From positions 20,305-84,304 of the forward strand of contig CAYPQM010000005.1 of NCBI GenBank assembly GCA_964412845.1: 64,000 nt of DNA. Reading direction: 5' to 3'. A program made the translations under genes and the position numbers. This document shows positions 1 through 7,347 of this stretch, piece after piece. Origin of the DNA: JAWWPY01 sp964412845. GTDB taxonomy: Bacteria; Actinomycetota; Actinomycetes; Streptosporangiales; Streptosporangiaceae. The notes below the pieces were generated by a model. It was not told the origin of the DNA. It searched no databases and saw nothing but the letters and a program-made list of their open reading frames with translations. Numbering within the stretch: position 1 is the first letter of the stretch; every line of letters begins with the position of its first letter.

Positions 1-1
1 G

Positions 2-775
2 GCCCAGGGTGACGTGACCACTGGCGCCGTGAAGATCGGCGGCATCGGCGCGACCGGCCTGGCGGCGGCGGCGCTGCTCGGCGGGTCCCCGGTCGATGTG
101 GCGCTGAACGCGGGCCTCACCGCTGGGGCCGCCAACCTGCTCAACCTGTTCGATCTGCGGCCGGGACGGGCCAGCAAGGTGGCCCTGGCGGCGGGCACCC
201 TGCTCGCCGTGAGCGCCTCCGGCGGCGCCCGTGGCCGCGCCGCGGATGGTGCCGGCACCGCTGTGGCCACCAGTCCTGCGGTCATCAGGTCGGCCAGCCT
301 CCGGCCTGCTGCCGCCCACGCCGTGGCCGCGCCGCTCGGCGCGGCGCTGGCGCTGCTCCCCGAGGACCTGGGGGAGCGGGCGATGCTGGGCGACGCCGGG
401 GCCAACGCGCTCGGCGCCATGCTCGGCATCGCGGCGGCGGCCAGCCTGCGGCGGCCCGCCAGGATCGCGGTGCTGGCCGCGATCACCGGCCTGACCGCGG
501 CCAGTGAGGTGGTCAGCTTCACCAAGGTGATCGAGCGGACCCCCCCGCTGCGCTGGCTGGACATGCTCGGCCGCAGGCCGGCCGCCGCATCACCGGCGCC
601 GGCCGCACCAGCATCGGCGGCACCGGCAGGACCGTCATCCTCCGCACCCGAATCCGCCGCTACGGCCGAGTCCGGGGCGGCGGACGGGGACTGTGCCGGT
701 TTCCGTGCTGGCGAGCCGTCTTGGGGTGAGGCTCACCCGGAACCCGTCCACCGGGCCGCTACCAGCGGGCAGTGA
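2..775 (+). CDS. MraY-like glycan-lipid phosphotransferase, 3' part
   Basis: This is the C-terminal 257 residues of an integral-membrane protein. The reading frame is open to the left edge, so the real start lies outside the window; the GTG at 14 is probably internal. Two motifs place it in the polyprenyl-phosphate sugar-phosphate transferase family (MraY/WecA, glycosyl transferase family 4 of Pfam). They are NLLNLFDLRPGRASK near fragment residue 45 and MLGDAGANALGAMLG near residue 130, which match the family's Asp-containing cytoplasmic loops. Hydrophobic Ala/Leu/Gly-rich stretches between them are probable membrane helices, and the C-terminus is a disordered Ala/Pro-rich tail. It overlaps the flippase gene by 4 bp (GTGA), so the two are translationally coupled. 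Inference: it transfers a sugar phosphate to an undecaprenyl carrier for an envelope glycan. It need not be the essential MraY. Confidence 0.8.
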   Translation, partial: AQGDVTTGAVKIGGIGATGLAAAALLGGSPVDVALNAGLTAGAANLLNLFDLRPGRASKVALAAGTLLAVSASGGARGRAADGAGTAVATSPAVIRSASLRPAAAHAVAAPLGAALALLPEDLGERAMLGDAGANALGAMLGIAAAASLRRPARIAVLAAITGLTAASEVVSFTKVIERTPPLRWLDMLGRRPAAASPAPAAPASAAPAGPSSSAPESAATAESGAADGDCAGFRAGEPSWGEAHPEPVHRAATSGQ

Positions 776-2424
776 CCGGGCCGCAGGCGCCGGCCACCGA
801 GCCGGGCCCGGTACGGCAGGCGGGCCGGGGGATCGGCCGGGCCGCGGTCCTCATCGGGGTGCTCACCGCGGCGGCCCGGCTGGTCGGATTCGGCCGCCAG
901 CTTGTCTTCGCGCACACCGTCAGCAACACCTGCCTGGGCACCGCCTATGCGACCGCCAACCAGGTTCCCAACATCATCTATGACATCGTCCTCGGCGGCG
1001 CCCTGACCAGTGTCGTCGTTCCGGTGCTGGCGGGTCCCGCCGCGCGGCGGCTGACCGCGGCCCGGGAGCCCGGCGGCACCGCCGAGACGAGCCAGATCGC
1101 CTCGGCGCTGCTCACCTGGACGGTCATCCTGCTCGCCCCGGTCGCCGTGCTCCTCGCCCTGACCGCGGGCCCGGTGGTATCCCTGCTGCTGTCCGGGGCG
1201 CCTGGCTGCCACCCGCAGGCGGCCATGGTGGCCGTGAGTGCCCGGATGCTCGCCGTGTTCGCCCCGCAGATCGTGCTCTATGGCCTGGCCGTGGTGCTCT
1301 ACGGGATCTTGCAGGCGCACCACCGGTTCACCGCGCCCGCGCTCGCGCCGGTCCTGTCCAGCCTGGTGGTCATCGGCGCGTACATCGCGTTCGTGCCGCT
1401 CGGCCGCGGTTACCAGAACCGGCTGGCCGCGCTGCCCTGGCCGGCCGAGCTGATGCTGTCCCTCGGCACCACCGCGGGGGTGGCGGCGCTCGCGCTGACC
1501 GCGCTCGGGCCCGCGCTGCGGCTGCGGCTGCGGCTGCGGCCTGCCCTGCGGTTCCCGGAGGGCGTGGCGGTCCGGGTGCGCGGACTCGCGGCGGTGGGAA
1601 TCGCCGCGCTGATCGCCCAGGACGCGTCCGTTGTCGCGGTGATCGTCCTCGCGAACGGCCACGACGGGCAGGGCGGGCTGGTGCTCTACAACTACGGCTG
1701 GCAGATGTTCTTCGTGCCCTACGCGGTGCTGGCGGTGCCGATCGCGACCAGCGCGTTCCCGCTGCTCTCGGCCCGGTCGGGGGCCAGCTTCGACGACACC
1801 GCCGCCTCGTCCACCCGGGCGGTCATGCTCGTCTCCTGGCTTGGTGCCGCCCTGCTGGCCGGGGCGGCGGTGCCCGCCTCGCGCCTGTTCCTGGCCGGCT
1901 CATCGGTCAGCCAGCTGGCCATGACGTTCGCGGCGTTCGCGCCCGGTCTTGTCGGTTACGGGCTGGCCGCGAACCTGTCCCGGGTGCTGTTCGCCTGCGG
2001 GCGCAGCCGGGTGGCGGCGTTCGCCCTGGTGGGTGGGTGGCTGCTGGTGATCATCGCGGATGTGGTCGCGGTGGCGCTGGTGCCCGCCCGCTGGGTGGTG
2101 CCCGTGCTCGGCCTGGGCAACACCATCGGCCTGACGCTGTCCGGGATCGCGCTGCTCGGCGCGGTGCGGCGGGCCAGGGGCCCGGCGGCGCTGCGCGGTT
2201 CAGGACGGGCGGCCGTGGCCGGGCTGGCGGGCGCGGTGGTCGGCGGAGCCGCCGGGGCGGCCGTGTCCGCCGTGCTGCCGGTCTCCGGGTTCATCTGGAA
2301 CGCAGGCGTCGCGGTGCTCGCCTGTGCCTGCGTGGCAGTCGTCTTCGGGCTGGCTGCCCTAGTCCTCGACGGTGGTGACCTGCGCGCCGTGGCCGTGCGG
2401 GCCCGGGGGAGGTTGTCACGGTGA
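772..2424 (+). CDS. MurJ/MviN-like lipid-linked glycan flippase
   Basis: A 550-residue polytopic protein of the MOP superfamily (MurJ/MviN). The diagnostic N-terminal part reads AARLVGFGRQLVFAHTV, then a helix with PNIIYDIVLGGALTSVVVPV, as in MurJ, where this region lines the lipid II cavity. Later blocks such as LYGILQAHHRFTAPALAPV and YNYGWQMFFVPYAVLAVPI also match the family. About 13-14 hydrophobic helices can be counted, the usual number. The GTG start overlaps the stop of the preceding phosphotransferase gene, and its own stop overlaps the next GTG. The setting between a MraY-like enzyme and a GT4 enzyme suggests it flips the lipid-linked product of those two enzymes. It could be either the main lipid II flippase or an accessory paralogue; actinomycetes often carry more than one. 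Confidence 0.9.
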   Translation: MTGPQAPATEPGPVRQAGRGIGRAAVLIGVLTAAARLVGFGRQLVFAHTVSNTCLGTAYATANQVPNIIYDIVLGGALTSVVVPVLAGPAARRLTAAREPGGTAETSQIASALLTWTVILLAPVAVLLALTAGPVVSLLLSGAPGCHPQAAMVAVSARMLAVFAPQIVLYGLAVVLYGILQAHHRFTAPALAPVLSSLVVIGAYIAFVPLGRGYQNRLAALPWPAELMLSLGTTAGVAALALTALGPALRLRLRLRPALRFPEGVAVRVRGLAAVGIAALIAQDASVVAVIVLANGHDGQGGLVLYNYGWQMFFVPYAVLAVPIATSAFPLLSARSGASFDDTAASSTRAVMLVSWLGAALLAGAAVPASRLFLAGSSVSQLAMTFAAFAPGLVGYGLAANLSRVLFACGRSRVAAFALVGGWLLVIIADVVAVALVPARWVVPVLGLGNTIGLTLSGIALLGAVRRARGPAALRGSGRAAVAGLAGAVVGGAAGAAVSAVLPVSGFIWNAGVAVLACACVAVVFGLAALVLDGGDLRAVAVRARGRLSR

Positions 2425-3674
2425 CTGGCGCGGAGGCCACGGGCCAGGCGGAGAGTTCTGGTCCCGGCGGGCCCGGCCGGGACGGAGCCGGCCAAGGCGG
2501 CGGCGACCGGGGTGGGCGGCTGCGGGTCGCCTTCGTCATTGGCACCTCCGCCGGGGGGACTGGGCGGCACGTCGCGATGCTCGCGGACGGCTGCGCGGAA
2601 CGGGGTGCCGCGGTAGCGGTGCTGGGTCCCGCGTCGTCGCAGCAGCGGTTCTTCCATGATCACGGCGGATCCGCGGCGGTGCCGGGCGGCAATCTTCCGC
2701 GATCATGGAAGTTCGTGCCGGTGGAGATCTCCGACCGGCCGCGCCCGGCCCACGACGGCGCCGCGGTGCTCCGGCTGCGCCGGATCCTCGCCGGGTCGTC
2801 ACCTGACATCGTGCACGCGCACGGCCTGCGCGCCGGGGCGATCGCGGCCCTGGCCCTGGCCGGTGCGCCCGGCCGCCGCAGCGCGCTGCTGGTCACAGTG
2901 CACAACGCACCTCCCGCAGGCGGTCCGGCCGGTGCCGTGTACGCCGTCCTGGAATGGATCGTCGCCCGCCGGGCGGACGCGGTGGCCACCGTGTCAGGGG
3001 ATTTGGCCGCACGGATGCGGCACCTGGGGGCCCGCGACGGGGGGCGGGCGCTGGTGCCCGCTGCACCTGCGGCGCCGCCGCCGCCCGATGAGGTGACGCG
3101 GGTGCGGCAGGAACTCGGCGGCGGCCGCCCAGTGGTTCTCGCCGTCGGCCGGCTTGCCGCCCAGAAAGGTTTCGGCACGTTGCTGGCGGCGGCGGCCCGC
3201 TGGCAGCAGCGTGACCCGGCCCCCCTGCTGGTCATCGCGGGGGAAGGGCCGCTGGCTGGCAGTCTGGACATCGAGGCGCGGACAGCTGGGCTGGCGGTGC
3301 GGTTCCTGGGCCAGCGCAGCGATGTCCCGGCGCTGCTGGCCGCCGCCGACGTCGTCGTGGTCGCCAGTTCGTGGGAGGGCCAGCCGCTCAGCGTGCAGGA
3401 GACGCTGCGGGCCGGCCGGCCGCTGGTCGCCACCCGGGTGGGCGGCATCCCCGAGCTGACGGGGGAGGATGGCGCGCTGCTGGTGCCGCCCGGCGACGCG
3501 GAACGGCTGGCGGCCGCGGTGCTGACCGTACTCGGCGACCCAGCGCTCGCCGGGAAGCTGGGCGCGGCGGCCCAGGTCCGGGCCGCGGCGCTGCCGAGCG
3601 AGGCGGCCGCCGTCGATGCTGCGCTCGCGCTTTACCGGCAGATCAGCGGCGGGTACCCGGCCGTGCCCCGGTGA
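2421..3674 (+). CDS. Family 4 glycosyltransferase (GT-B fold)
   Basis: A 417-residue retaining GT-B glycosyltransferase. After a 33-residue Gly-rich leader comes the N-terminal Rossmann domain, with GTSAGGTGRH at residues 41-50 binding the acceptor side. The C-terminal domain starts at AVGRLAAQKGFGTLL (about 238) and carries the GT4 nucleotide-sugar motif EGQPLSVQETLRAGRP (about 319-334), including the E-x7-E pair. The VGGIPE block follows. The start is GTG, overlapping the murJ-like stop (GTGA). The protein is cytoplasmic and probably adds a sugar to the lipid-linked intermediate made by the two upstream genes. Residues about 78-97 are encoded by a near-perfect DNA palindrome that looks like an in-frame insertion (listed separately). 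The sugar specificity cannot be read from sequence. Confidence 0.88.
   Translation: MTGAEATGQAESSGPGGPGRDGAGQGGGDRGGRLRVAFVIGTSAGGTGRHVAMLADGCAERGAAVAVLGPASSQQRFFHDHGGSAAVPGGNLPRSWKFVPVEISDRPRPAHDGAAVLRLRRILAGSSPDIVHAHGLRAGAIAALALAGAPGRRSALLVTVHNAPPAGGPAGAVYAVLEWIVARRADAVATVSGDLAARMRHLGARDGGRALVPAAPAAPPPPDEVTRVRQELGGGRPVVLAVGRLAAQKGFGTLLAAAARWQQRDPAPLLVIAGEGPLAGSLDIEARTAGLAVRFLGQRSDVPALLAAADVVVVASSWEGQPLSVQETLRAGRPLVATRVGGIPELTGEDGALLVPPGDAERLAAAVLTVLGDPALAGKLGAAAQVRAAALPSEAAAVDAALALYRQISGGYPAVPR
2652..2710. repeat. Palindromic element inside the GT4 coding region
   Basis: The 19-nt arms at 2652-2670 and 2692-2710 are inverted copies matching at 16 of 19 positions. The outer 10 bp are perfect (TTCCATGATC and GATCATGGAA), and a 21-nt loop separates the arms. 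The element stays in frame with the glycosyltransferase gene and contributes about 20 residues with a His/Gly/Pro-rich composition unlike its surroundings. This resembles protein-coding palindromic elements (REP- or RPE-like). No second copy was seen in the window, so its repetitive nature is inferred from structure only. Confidence 0.5.
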
Positions 3675-3840
3675 TCCGTCCGCGGAGATGCCGTGCTGGC
3701 TGCCGCGCGGCCCGCCTTGGTGAAGCTGCTATTCCCGCAGGCCAGAGTGCTTCCGGGGGCATCGGATGAGCCAAGGGTTACTACACAGTACGTAGTCGTT
3801 TAGTGACATCGTGCTATTTCGGTTGAAAGTGCAGTTAGAG
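3675..3840 (+). promoter_or_regulatory. Low-GC intergenic region, probable promoter of the surface-protein operon
   Basis: This stretch between the GT4 gene and the repeat protein drops well below the local GC content from 3770 onward. It contains a small inverted repeat, ACTAC-N7-GTAGT, at 3780-3796, and A/T-rich hexamers. I could not fix a convincing -35/-10 pair. It most likely holds the promoter, and perhaps an operator, for the genes starting at 3908. Confidence 0.4.
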
Positions 3841-3903
3841 GTATGTTCCGCTGTTCCCTGGGCTCACGCGCTTTCGCGTTCGGGGGCCCACGGGGGGACA
3901 TAC
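3841..3903 (+). promoter_or_regulatory. Leader hairpin enclosing the ribosome binding site
   Basis: Three nested stems can be drawn: GTATGTTCC (3841-3849) with GGGACATAC (3895-3903, one G-U pair); TGGGC (3859-3863) with GCCCA (3886-3890); and ACGCG (3866-3870) with CGCGT (3875-3879) around a CTTT loop. The only Shine-Dalgarno-like run before the ATG at 3908 is GGGGGGA (3892-3898). Much of it lies in the closing stem, so folding would block initiation. This could be an RNA thermosensor, a protein- or ligand-controlled leader, or an attenuator. I do not recognise a known riboswitch class. Confidence 0.5.
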
Positions 3904-3907
3904 TCGC

Positions 3908-5577
3908 ATGGAGCGGCGGAGCCACGGTCTAACGTCATCCGGGACGGCATCCGGTCAAGGAATGCTGCCTGTTGACCCTGACGTGGAACAGCAGGTCAGC
4001 CTGCCGGCGAGGGACCATGACCAGTCGCGGGCAGCTCCTGAGCGGTCCCCGGAAGGGCTAGCGGGCACCGGATCCCCGGAGACGGGGCCGCCGTATGCTG
4101 TGTTCCCGCCAACAAGGTCTGCTGGCGCACGGAGCCCGATAGCCACGTCCGCAACGGTCAAGCCGCCGCAGGTCAAGGCTCCGCAGGTCAAGGCTCCGCA
4201 GGTCAAGGCTCCGCAGGCCAAGTCCCCGGATCCGGAGCAGGCACAGTCCGCAGACGCTAAGCCCGCGGCGGCCGAGCCCGCAGACGCTAAGCCCGCGGCG
4301 GCCGANNNNNNNNNNNNNNNNNNNNNNNNNNNNNNNNNNNNNNNNNNNNNNNNNNNNNNNNNNNNNNNNNNNNNNNNNNNNNNNNNNNNNNNNNNNNNNN
4401 NNNNNCAGACGCTAAGCCCGCGGCGGCCGAGCCCGCAGACGCTAAGCCCGCAGCCGCCGACTCCACTGACGCTGGCGCCCCGAAGGCGCAGGCCCCGAGG
4501 GTGCCGGCGGGAGCTGTGGCCGGTGAGCCGCCCGGCGTCGGGCCGGTGGATCCGGCCGATGAGACCGTGATCTTCGCCATGCCGGTCCCGGCCCAGGCCC
4601 CGCCGGATCAGCCAGCGAGTCCGCGGGGTGCGGAAAAACTGCCGTCCTGGCCCCGGGTCCTGGCCACCACGATCAGCCTGTGGGCGCAACGCCGGCTGCA
4701 CCGCCGTTCCCGGCCCGCGCGCGGCCGCGGCCGCTGGATCCTCGTGCTGGTCCTGGTCGCTGCGGTAGCGGTCGCTGCAATCACAATCGTCCTGGCCGGG
4801 AACCGCGGGCCCGCCCGCAGCAGCGCGCTCGCCGCGGCGGCGAAGGTTCGCAGCGAAGCGGCCAGCTGGGCCGCGCGGCAGATCGCCTCGGACGCGATTG
4901 TCGCGTGTGACCCGGCCATGTGCTCGGTCCTGCACGGCCAGGGGATCCCGGCCAGCCGTCTGCTTGAACTCGGATCCGGAACCGCCGACCCGCTGGGCAG
5001 CGATGTGGTGATGGCCACGGCGGCGGTACGGAGCCAGTTCGGGCCCCGTCTCGCCAGCGTCTACGCGCCAGTGGTGCTGGTGAGTTTCGGCACTGGCAGC
5101 GCCCGGATCGTCATCCGGGTCATCGCACCAGACGGAGCCCAGGCCTACCTGGCCGCGATGCGGTCCGACGTGCAGGCCCGCACGGCAGCCGGCCTGCAGT
5201 TGCTGCACAATCCCCGGCTGCACGCATCGCCGGCCGCCCAGCGGCAGCTGGCGGCCGGCCAGGTTGACGCACGGCTGCTGACCACGCTCGCAACGCTGGC
5301 CGCGTTGCACCCGGTTGACATCGCACGGTTCAGTGGCGCTGGCGCGCAGGCCAGCGTCGGCGTCCCGCTGCGCTCCGCGGACATATCAGGGGCTGCCGGG
5401 GTGGCAGCCACGCGGAGCGCGGCCTCCCTCAGCTCGCTGAAGGCCTTCCTGCTGGCCCAGCGGGCTCCCTACCTCCCCGCGGAAATGGACATCGTGCGGC
5501 TTGCCACCGGGCAGGCCGTCCTGCGCGTTGAATTCACCGCCCCGAGCCCTCTCGGGCTGCTCGCGGCGGGTAGCTGA
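3908..5577 (+). CDS. Repeat-rich single-pass membrane protein, interrupted by an assembly gap
   Basis: I do not recognise a family. The ATG at 3908 begins a hydrophilic, disordered cytoplasmic region. Four QVKAP-like pentapeptide repeats (4169-4228) follow, then ten-residue ADAKPAAAEP repeats encoded by 30-nt units (4250-4464). The 100-N gap lies inside this array. After it the same repeat continues in a different frame relative to the N count, so the gene is one CDS only if the true gap is not 100 nt. Downstream come a basic stretch rich in Arg, a transmembrane helix ending in VAAVAVAAITIVLAG (about nt 4740-4800), and an extracytoplasmic domain of about 250 residues. This domain contains CDPAMCSVLHGQGIP, whose two cysteines could form a disulfide. 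The gene sits just upstream of the DUF4397 and sortase genes (16-bp gap). A cell-surface role is an inference. Confidence 0.7.
4157..4228 (+). repeat. 15-nt tandem repeats encoding QVKAP
   Basis: Three identical 15-nt units (4169-4183, 4184-4198, 4199-4213) and a diverged fourth (4214-4228, QAKSP) follow a partial VKPP unit. They extend the Pro/Lys-rich linker of the membrane protein. Exact identity of the units indicates recent slippage. Confidence 0.9.
4250..4464 (+). repeat. 30-nt tandem repeats (ADAKPAAAEP) spanning the N gap
   Basis: The unit starts GCAGACGCTAAGCCCGCGGC and is 30 nt long. One full copy (4250-4279) and a 26-nt partial copy precede the gap; one near-full copy (4406-4434) and a diverged copy (4435-4464) follow it. 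Keeping both flanks in phase with the repeat requires a true gap of 5 + 30m bases, and this also restores the protein frame. The copy number is therefore unresolved. Confidence 0.9.
4306..4405. other. Assembly gap (100 N)
   Basis: Exactly 100 N, the conventional placeholder for a gap of unknown length, placed within the 30-nt repeat array. Any translation across it is meaningless as written. Confidence 0.99.
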
Positions 5578-5593
5578 CTTAAAGGAGATCACC

Positions 5594-6493
5594 ATGTCAC
5601 TGCGGCCAAAGGCTTCGCGCCTGCGGAGCCTGCGCCTCGTGGGCCCCCGCCTCAGTCTGCTGCTGGGCGTGTTCATGCTGTCGTCCGGCATGCTGGCGGG
5701 CGCCGCGTCCGCCGCGTCCGCCGCCCCGGCTGCGTCCGCAGTCGGCTGGATCCGGCTGGCGCACCTGTCCCCGAATACCCCGGCGGTCGACGTCTACCTG
5801 TACTCCTTCGGCGACCCCAGTGCGATGACCGTGCTCAAGCACGTCGGCTACGGCGCGGTCTCCCCGTACCTGAAGGTCGCGACCGGCGAGTACACGGTGG
5901 CCATGCGTGGCGCGGGGGCCAAGGCCACCTCCTCGCCGGTGCTGTCCACCAGCATCCAGGTGAAGCCCGGTGGTGCCTACACCGTGGCAGGCATGGGGCC
6001 GGCGTCCGGCTTGCGGTTGCAGGTGCTGACCGACCGGCTGACCACCCCGGCGGGGCAGTCCCTGGTCCGCGTCATCCAGGCGTCGCTGAAAGAGCATCAG
6101 GTCACGGTGACGGCGGGCAGCACGACGCTGGCCCACAACCTCACCTTCTCCATGGTGAGTTCCTACGGGCAGGCGTCACCAGGCACCTGGACCGTGCACG
6201 CCGCGGGAGGCTCGGAGAAGTGCACCCAGAGCGTCAAGCTGGCCGCTGGGACAATCCACACGCTGGTCGTGCTGGACGCGTCCGATGGTCTCAAGATCGA
6301 TGACCTGGAGGACGCGGCCGGAAGCGCCGTCATGCCCGAGGGCGGGGCGAGCACCGGGTTTGGTGGCACCGCGCCTGTCCCGGCACCGTCGCCGCTGCCC
6401 TGGATAGCGGCCGTGGCGGTGGGCGGCCTGCTGACCGTGAGCGGTGCCGTCCGGCTGCGCCGGGTCAGGAGCGCGGCACGTCACGCACGATGA
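5594..6493 (+). CDS. DUF4397 surface protein with signal peptide and C-terminal anchor
   Basis: A 299-residue protein starting at the ATG that follows a strong AAAGGAGA ribosome binding site (5580-5588). Residues 1-42 form a signal peptide: a basic N-region, then hydrophobic LSLLLGVFMLSSGMLAG, ending in Ala-rich ASA sites. The body, from WIRLAHLSPNTPAVDVYLY onward, is a DUF4397 domain, a beta-rich extracellular module. It continues with LVRVIQASLKEHQVTV in a second half of similar design. The C-terminus has a Pro-rich spacer (PVPAPSPLPW), a hydrophobic helix and a basic tail (RLRRVRSAARHAR). This is the layout of a cell-wall or membrane-anchored protein, but no LPXTG motif is present. Its stop overlaps the sortase start (ATGA), so the sortase may act on this protein. 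That pairing is inferred from linkage. Confidence 0.85.
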   Translation: MSLRPKASRLRSLRLVGPRLSLLLGVFMLSSGMLAGAASAASAAPAASAVGWIRLAHLSPNTPAVDVYLYSFGDPSAMTVLKHVGYGAVSPYLKVATGEYTVAMRGAGAKATSSPVLSTSIQVKPGGAYTVAGMGPASGLRLQVLTDRLTTPAGQSLVRVIQASLKEHQVTVTAGSTTLAHNLTFSMVSSYGQASPGTWTVHAAGGSEKCTQSVKLAAGTIHTLVVLDASDGLKIDDLEDAAGSAVMPEGGASTGFGGTAPVPAPSPLPWIAAVAVGGLLTVSGAVRLRRVRSAARHAR

Positions 6494-7347
6494 GGCCAGG
6501 GGGGCCGGAAAGCAGGTCTGGGGGGTACGGCAGCGCCGCGCCCCCCGGCCCGGTTTCCCGGTTCCCTGACACCTCTGAGCCCGCTGAGTCCCATGGCTCT
6601 ACCTGGATCTTTGAGGCTTTCGGGATCCTCAAGACGGACGAGCCCCCGGAAACTGCCGCACCACCTGAGGTTCCCGGGGCGGGCCGGGACCGGCAGCACG
6701 CCCGGCCCGGGCGGCCGCGGCTGACCCGCCGGCCATGGGCGCTGGCCGGGCTGGCCGGCGGCCTGCTCGCGGCGGCCGTCGGAATCTTCGGCCTGACCAT
6801 GCTGAAGGGCAGGCCCGCCGACGTGCCCAGGCCAGCGGCCAAGCTGGCCCCTGTTCCGTCCGGCGGCGCCGTCGCGGTGCCCGGGCCGGCCGCGGCCCAG
6901 CCCGCCGCCCGGCCGGTGTCCCTCACCATCCCGGCGATCGGCGTCCAGACCAGGCTGATCACCCTGGGAGTGACCGCGCAGGGGACCCTCCAGGTGCCGT
7001 CGAGCACCTCGGTGGCCGGCTGGTACACCGGCAGCCCGCGTCCTGGCGATGTCGGCTCGTCGATCATCGCGGGCCACATCGACTCAGTCCTGGGCCCCGG
7101 CGTGTTCTTCCGGCTGCGCCTGCTGCGGGCCGGTAACCGGGTCTATGTGCGTGAGGCCGACGGCAGGCTGGCGGTGTTCCGGGTGACCTCCGTGCGCATG
7201 TACCCGAAGAGCCATTTCCCGACCGCGGCGGTCTACGGGCCGTCACCTGACGCCGATCTGCGCCTGATCACCTGCGGCGGCGTTTTCGACCACGCCACAG
7301 GCTCGTACCTGAGCAACGTCGTCGCCTACACGACCGAGGTCAGCTAG
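6490..7347 (+). CDS. Class F sortase
   Basis: A 285-residue membrane-anchored transpeptidase. A long cytoplasmic N-terminus (about 80 residues) precedes a transmembrane helix (WALAGLAGGLLAAAVGIFGL, about 82-101) and a Pro/Ala-rich spacer. The sortase fold starts at PVSLTIPAIGVQTRLITLGV. The catalytic histidine is in SSIIAGHIDS (about residue 197), the cysteine in LRLITCGGVFD (about 258), and the family Arg is not certain by eye. The length and the LITCGG motif fit class F, the actinobacterial single-gene type. ATG 6490 overlaps the DUF4397 stop. The 3' end overlaps the convergent oxidoreductase stop by 4 bp. Confidence 0.88.
   Translation: MRPGGPESRSGGYGSAAPPGPVSRFPDTSEPAESHGSTWIFEAFGILKTDEPPETAAPPEVPGAGRDRQHARPGRPRLTRRPWALAGLAGGLLAAAVGIFGLTMLKGRPADVPRPAAKLAPVPSGGAVAVPGPAAAQPAARPVSLTIPAIGVQTRLITLGVTAQGTLQVPSSTSVAGWYTGSPRPGDVGSSIIAGHIDSVLGPGVFFRLRLLRAGNRVYVREADGRLAVFRVTSVRMYPKSHFPTAAVYGPSPDADLRLITCGGVFDHATGSYLSNVVAYTTEVS

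Noticed and set aside
4250..4464. CRISPR-like array
   Set aside because: The units are contiguous with no spacers, are in frame, and encode a protein repeat.
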